This document shows, one piece after another, positions 60,955 to 64,000 of a DNA stretch of 64,000 bases. Below the pieces are notes generated by a model. That model was not told the origin of the DNA and made no database searches. It saw nothing but the letters and a program-made list of their open reading frames with translations. The translations under genes were made by a program, and so were the position numbers. Source of the stretch: JBGAQP01 sp044220635 (GTDB lineage: Bacteria; Pseudomonadota; Gammaproteobacteria; Burkholderiales; Usitatibacteraceae); contig JBGAQP010000011.1 in assembly GCA_044220635.1 (NCBI GenBank), positions 1 to 64,000 of the forward strand, written 5' to 3'. How positions within the stretch are numbered: position 1 is the stretch's first letter; the number at the start of each line of letters is the position of its first letter.

Positions 60955-61304
60955 GTACCCTCAAGCAGTTCAAGCGGCGCGCGCTTGCGCGCCCCGAGGT
61001 GAAGGCGGCCTACGACGCGTCAGCCGATGAGTTTGCGTTCCTGGATGAGGTTCTTCGGGCGCGGGCCGAAGCTGGCCTCACGCAAGCGGAGGTAGCTGCT
61101 CGCATCGGGACAACCCAATCGGCAATCGCGCGGCTGGAATCCGCGGAGCCAAAGCACTCACCTTCTATTGCGACCCTGCAGAAATACGCCAAGGCGTTGG
61201 GGTACACGGTGGAACTTCGGCTGGTCAAGGAACGACGTCTAACAACGCGTTCGAGCGGACGAGTTGCCCGCAGCGCTTCGCGCGCGGGCCGCCGCTCAAC
61301 TTAG
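60951..61304 (+). CDS. Cassette 5b: XRE-family antitoxin
   Basis: A 117-residue antitoxin. The helix-turn-helix is LTQAEVAARIGTTQSAIARL (about 43-62), followed by PSIATLQKYAKALGYTVELR, the usual HigA/XRE end. The normal domain stops near residue 95. The last 20 or so residues (TTRSSGRVARSASRAG) are read from attC5, and the stop codon is inside that site. Confidence 0.9.
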   Translation: MSTLKQFKRRALARPEVKAAYDASADEFAFLDEVLRARAEAGLTQAEVAARIGTTQSAIARLESAEPKHSPSIATLQKYAKALGYTVELRLVKERRLTTRSSGRVARSASRAGRRST

Positions 61305-61313
61305 TCGTTAGCC
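61237..61313 (+). repeat. attC5 (short form)
   Basis: A 77-bp site from GTCTAAC to GTTAGCC, shorter than the others because its variable middle is reduced. The inner left arm is GTTCGAGCGG. The antitoxin reading frame runs through most of it. Confidence 0.9.
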
Positions 61314-61320
61314 AGTCCCG

Positions 61321-61623
61321 ATGATTCTGGAGGCAGCACCGCTACAGGTCAGGCCAGGGCAGTCGGACGCATTCGAAGCAGCATTTCGCGAGGCACAAGC
61401 GATCATTTCCTCAATGCCGGGGTATCGGTCGCACGAGCTCCAGCGCTGCCTTGAGCGCGAAGGTCACTATTTGCTTCTCGTGCGGTGGGACAGTGGTGCA
61501 GCCCACGAAGAAGGGTTCCGGAAGTCGCCTCAATACCAACAGTGGAAGAAGTTGCTGCATCATTTCTACGATCCATTTCCGACTGTCAATCACTATGAGC
61601 AAGTGTCAGGCGGGCCTGTCTAA
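61321..61623 (+). CDS. Cassette 6: ABM-family monooxygenase-like protein, copy 1
   Basis: A 100-residue ferredoxin-like protein of the antibiotic biosynthesis monooxygenase (ABM) family: MILEAAPLQVRPGQSDAFEA, then MPGYRSHELQRCLEREGHYL, LLVRWDS and SPQYQQWKKLLHHFYDP. Relatives are small dimeric oxygenases or heme-degrading-type enzymes; the substrate is unknown. The same gene is repeated in cassette 9 with 4 base changes. Confidence 0.9.
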   Translation: MILEAAPLQVRPGQSDAFEAAFREAQAIISSMPGYRSHELQRCLEREGHYLLLVRWDSGAAHEEGFRKSPQYQQWKKLLHHFYDPFPTVNHYEQVSGGPV

Positions 61624-61713
61624 CAACGCGTTCGAGCGGGCCGTGGGCCAACGTGGGCCGCGTCTGTCCGCGGCCGAGGCATCGTGCCCGGCCGCTCAAC
61701 TGGGTCGTTAGAG
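61618..61713 (+). repeat. attC6
   Basis: A 96-bp site from GTCTAAC to GTTAGAG, inner arms GTTCGAGCGG and CCGCTCAAC. It differs clearly from attC9, although both follow nearly identical ABM genes. Confidence 0.92.
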
Positions 61714-61787
61714 CGCACGAAACGCGAAATTGGAGGCGCCGCACTTTAGGAATTATGCTGCCGCAAGAATCGTGAGGAGGTGAGGCT

Positions 61788-62708
61788 ATGCGCATTGCCG
61801 TCATGGGTTCCGGTGGTCTGGGCGGCTACTTTGGGGCCCGCTTGAGTCATGGAGGCGCAGAGGTCAACTTCATCGCGCGAGGGAGGCACCTGCAGGCAAT
61901 GCGCAGTGAAGGCTTGCGCATTGAAGGGCCGGACGCCATTGTCCTTCCTCGCGTAAACGCGACAGACAACCCCGGCGAGCTCGGGACGGTCGATGTCGTG
62001 ATGCTGTGCGTCAAGCTTTGGGACACAGAGGCTGCACTGCGCCAAATCCGACCTTTGGTCGGTCCTGCGACGACCATCATCTCTTTCCAGAATGGCGTGC
62101 TCAAGGACCACTACTTGCGCGCCGCCTATGACGAGTCGCACCTCATGGGGGGCGTAGGGTACGTCGCGACAACCATAGACAGGCCCGGCGTCATCCGCCA
62201 GACCGGTCCGATGCAACGACTGCTCTTTGGGGAGTTTGATGGCTCGCGCTCGACCCGAGGGCAGGCGCTTCTCGAAGCCTGCTTGGCGGGCGGCATCAAG
62301 GCCGAGCTCTCGGAGAACATCCTGCGAGAAATCTGGCAGAAGTATGTGTTTCTGGTGGGGCTGTCCGGAACCACGACGACGATCCGCAAGCCAATCGGTC
62401 CGATCCGGGAGAATCCGCAGACGCGAGCCTTCCTGCTTGACGTGATGAGCGAAGTGGTTGCAGTCGGCCGCGCACACGGCGTGGATCTGTCCGAGGACTA
62501 CGCGCAGGTGCGCCTGCAGTTGGCGGACGATGTGGCCTATGACATGACTTCGTCCATGCACCACGACCTCGAACGGGGCAATCGTCTCGAGGTGCGTTGG
62601 CTTGCCGGTGGCGTAGTCGAACTGGGTCGCGCCAAGGGCGTGCCCACACCACTCAACCGGGCCATCGCGGACATCTTGGCACTCCACGCTGCAGGACAAG
62701 CGAAGTGA
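61788..62708 (+). CDS. Cassette 7: ketopantoate reductase family protein
   Basis: A 306-residue NADPH-dependent 2-oxo-acid reductase, the normal PanE length. It has the Rossmann motif RIAVMGSGGLGGYFGARLSH (about 2-21), VDVVMLCVKLWD, FQNGVLKDHYL, and the C-terminal domain with SMHHDLERGNRLEVRWLAGG carrying the catalytic-type residues. It resembles the chromosomal enzyme at 31,052 but is clearly distinct. A leader of about 75 bases with GAGGTGAGG before the ATG provides a ribosome site. Confidence 0.92.
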   Translation: MRIAVMGSGGLGGYFGARLSHGGAEVNFIARGRHLQAMRSEGLRIEGPDAIVLPRVNATDNPGELGTVDVVMLCVKLWDTEAALRQIRPLVGPATTIISFQNGVLKDHYLRAAYDESHLMGGVGYVATTIDRPGVIRQTGPMQRLLFGEFDGSRSTRGQALLEACLAGGIKAELSENILREIWQKYVFLVGLSGTTTTIRKPIGPIRENPQTRAFLLDVMSEVVAVGRAHGVDLSEDYAQVRLQLADDVAYDMTSSMHHDLERGNRLEVRWLAGGVVELGRAKGVPTPLNRAIADILALHAAGQAK

Positions 62709-62718
62709 GTGACGTGCG

Positions 62719-62814
62719 CTCTAACAACGCGTTCGAGCGGTCCGTGGGTCATGGTGGACCGCGTCTGGCCGCGGCAAAGTGGTCGTGGCCGGCCGCTCAA
62801 CTAGATCGTTAGAG
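62719..62814 (+). repeat. attC7
   Basis: A 96-bp site from CTCTAAC to GTTAGAG. The end pairing extends outward (GTGCGCTCTAAC with GTTAGAGCGCAC), giving a longer terminal stem than in the other sites. Inner left arm GTTCGAGCGG. Confidence 0.92.
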
Positions 62815-62835
62815 CGCACTGAATCGGCGTCGGAA

Positions 62836-63372
62836 ATGACAAATCGCGAGTTTCTCGAAGCAGTTCAGAGTCGGGCCGCCCGGGCCGCAGTGGGTACCTC
62901 AGCAGTGCGAGGCGGTCCCTCTGGAACAAAGGACGCGGCCAGAGATCATCTTCGCAGTATTGATCTCCGCAGATTCGCGGTCTCTCCTTCAAGGTTTCCG
63001 TCTGTCCTGAATCGAGAGACGAAGCAACTCCTCAAGGTGTTGCCGAGAGGTGCTCGTTGGGGGCTCGCCCGTAAGGTCCTCAACATATTTCTGCGCGACT
63101 GCCTGTACACGACCTATCTCGAAAGTCGATTCCGCCTGAGCAAGGCTGAGGCAGCGCTCGAGATTCCCCTCGACAAGCTCACCGCGACGGGCCTCCGCCG
63201 GTTCGCTGGACCACGGGCCCTTCCCGCGTGGAGTGGGGTAAAACACCTAACACCGCGAGTCAGTGCCAAGTATCAAGCGGCGGCAATGGCAATGTCCGAT
63301 GCGCTCGGGATTCATCGCGTCCACGTGGATTCTGTTCTGTGGTCGCAAGAGAGAGACGCAAGTGCGATCTAA
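62836..63372 (+). CDS. Cassette 8: protein of unknown function
   Basis: A 178-residue protein that I cannot assign. It is basic and mostly helical, with a Ser/Gly-rich stretch early (GTSAVRGGPSGTKDAARDHL) and a central LPRGARWGLARKVLNIFLRD, which could be a helix-turn-helix or nucleic-acid contact. No membrane helix or signal. The ATG at 62836 is the first after the cassette junction and follows GTCGGAA. Base composition is that of the other cassettes. Confidence 0.7.
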   Translation: MTNREFLEAVQSRAARAAVGTSAVRGGPSGTKDAARDHLRSIDLRRFAVSPSRFPSVLNRETKQLLKVLPRGARWGLARKVLNIFLRDCLYTTYLESRFRLSKAEAALEIPLDKLTATGLRRFAGPRALPAWSGVKHLTPRVSAKYQAAAMAMSDALGIHRVHVDSVLWSQERDASAI

Positions 63373-63492
63373 CAACGCGTTGGAGCGGACCGTGGACTAT
63401 CGGGGGCCGCACCTTGGTTGCCAACCAATAATTGGCTGCCTCTGCATGCGGCAAGCGGTGGGTCGCGCGGCCGCTCAACTCGGTCGTTAGCC
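63367..63492 (+). repeat. attC8 (long form)
   Basis: A 126-bp site from ATCTAAC to GTTAGCC, about 30 bases longer than its neighbours. The extra length is in the variable middle, which has its own partial palindromes (GGTTG / CAACC, CCAATAATTGG). Inner arms GTTGGAGCGG and CCGCTCAAC are kept. Confidence 0.9.
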
Positions 63493-63499
63493 AGTCCCG

Positions 63500-63802
63500 A
63501 TGATTCTGGAGGCAGCACCGCTACAGGTCAGGCCAGGGCAGTCGGACGCATTCGAAGCAGCATTTCGCGAGGCACAAGCGATCATTTCCTCAATGCCAGG
63601 GTATCGGTCGCACGAGCTCCAGCGCTGCCTTGAGCGCGAAGGTCACTATTTGCTTCTCGTGCGGTGGGACAGTGTTGCAGCCCACGAAGAGGGGTTCCGG
63701 AACTCGCCTCAATACCAACAGTGGAAGAAGTTGCTGCATCATTTCTACGATCCATTTCCGACTGTCAATCACTATGAGCAAGTGTCAGGCGGGCCTGTCT
63801 AA
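63500..63802 (+). CDS. Cassette 9: ABM-family monooxygenase-like protein, copy 2
   Basis: A 100-residue protein that differs from cassette 6 at two residues (Gly58 to Val and Lys68 to Asn); at DNA level there are four changes in 303 bases. Leader and start are the same as in copy 1 from GTTAGCC onward. The identity ends abruptly inside the following attC. Confidence 0.9.
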   Translation: MILEAAPLQVRPGQSDAFEAAFREAQAIISSMPGYRSHELQRCLEREGHYLLLVRWDSVAAHEEGFRNSPQYQQWKKLLHHFYDPFPTVNHYEQVSGGPV

Positions 63803-63892
63803 CAACGCGTTGGAGCGGACCTGGGGGCAGCGTTGGCCGCGTCTGGCCGCGGCCCACCCATCGTGGCCGGCCGCTCAACTCGGTCGTTAGGT
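63797..63892 (+). repeat. attC9
   Basis: A 96-bp site from GTCTAAC to GTTAGGT, inner arms GTTGGAGCGG and CCGCTCAAC. It is the last complete attC in the window. Confidence 0.92.
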
Positions 63893-63915
63893 GCCGAGGG
63901 AGATTGTTGAAGACC

Positions 63916-64000
63916 ATGAGGCTGACGGGCTTATCCATCACCAACTATCGGGCGCTCAAGGACGTTTCGATCCCTCTTTCACGCTTCGGCTGCCTGATCG
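63916..64000 (+). CDS. N-terminus of an AAA/OLD-like ATPase (partial)
   Basis: Only 28 codons are visible (MRLTGLSITNYRALKDVSIP and LSRFGCLI). This is the typical first strand pair of RecF/SMC/OLD-type AAA ATPases, directly before the Walker A loop, which would lie just outside the window. An in-frame TTG at 63907 is an alternative start. It may be the tenth cassette or the first gene past the array. OLD-like ATPases are common in defence systems. Confidence 0.7.
   Translation, partial: MRLTGLSITNYRALKDVSIPLSRFGCLI

Larger units (their letters stand above)
57034..63892. mobile_element. Chromosomal integron: intI plus nine attC-ended cassettes
   Basis: The unit consists of the minus-strand intI, a short attI/promoter region (58,057-58,147) and a row of plus-strand cassettes. 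Each cassette starts at a GTTAGnn site and ends in an imperfectly palindromic attC beginning with YTAACAAC and ending with CCGCTCAAC, about six or seven bases, then GTTAG. Nine attC sites are seen; a tenth unit starts at 63,886 and leaves the window. Cassette DNA is less GC-rich than the flanks. hicAB behind intI may belong to the fixed platform. Confidence 0.94.

Noticed and set aside
58755..63892. Regularly spaced repeats as a CRISPR array
   Set aside because: The repeats are attC sites of 77-126 bp with variable middles, separated by genes of several hundred bases; no short identical direct repeats or cas genes.

Overview
The window is high-GC, densely packed bacterial chromosome. Gene content points to a betaproteobacterium: a Liv branched-chain amino-acid ABC operon, exosortase H, a copper TonB receptor, two PCu(A)C copper chaperones and a c5-type cytochrome c. 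The genus cannot be fixed from the sequence alone. Most of the window (about 1-56,600) looks like ordinary housekeeping and accessory chromosome, with many 4-bp stop/start overlaps (ATGA, TTGA, GTGA) that imply translational coupling.

Layout. 1-501: start of a membrane sensor-like protein running off the left edge. 656-5,581: livK-livH-livM-livG-livF, with a hairpin between livK and livH. 5,759-11,054: cytochrome c, a YyaL-type thioredoxin-domain protein, and an alkylation-repair set (Ada/AlkA fusion, Ogt, plus an EamA transporter). 11,180-12,958: Tat-exported sulfatase. 13,566-16,664: a probable reactive-sulfur cluster (SQR-like flavoprotein, DsrE protein, fatty acid hydroxylase) divergent from an ArsR-rhodanese fusion regulator, with an inverted repeat between them. 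16,690-27,903: two paralogous MFS transporters, YbaK, OsmC, small exported proteins, aldo/keto reductase, FAH-family hydrolase, a CPA2 antiporter and ilvD. 27,951-37,381: a degenerate-looking amidohydrolase, lgt, an SMP-30-like protein, a ketopantoate reductase, a CoA-transferase/citryl-CoA lyase pair and a copper uptake pair (DUF2946 plus copper TonB receptor). 37,417-37,492: tRNA-Ala(CGC), followed by exosortase H and its partner. 38,881-56,605: copper chaperones, a pseudopilin-like protein, MIP18, an NnrS-like membrane protein, MgtC, a two-component system, a six-PAS GGDEF/EAL protein, a coupled oxidoreductase/PCu(A)C/PLP-enzyme/fructosamine kinase operon and a FabH-like enzyme. Three copies of a nested-palindrome repeat sit exactly at gene ends (29.5, 43.7 and 46.8 kb).

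The most interesting region is the last 7.4 kb: a chromosomal integron. A full-length IntI-type integrase with hicAB directly behind it reads leftward. To its right, an attI-like site and a candidate cassette promoter lead into nine complete cassettes, each ended by an attC site (mostly 96 bp, one 77 bp, one 126 bp). The cassettes encode a GIY-YIG nuclease-like protein, a DUF6869-like protein, a HEPN-like protein, a protein starting with an ACP-like Asp-Ser-Leu helix, a HigB/XRE toxin-antitoxin pair, an ABM monooxygenase present twice, a second ketopantoate reductase and an unknown protein. A tenth unit starts an AAA ATPase at the right edge. The cassettes are visibly less GC-rich than the backbone and differ in codon use, as expected of captured genes. 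Several resemble nuclease, toxin or defence functions, so this array is the best candidate for undescribed biology in the window.
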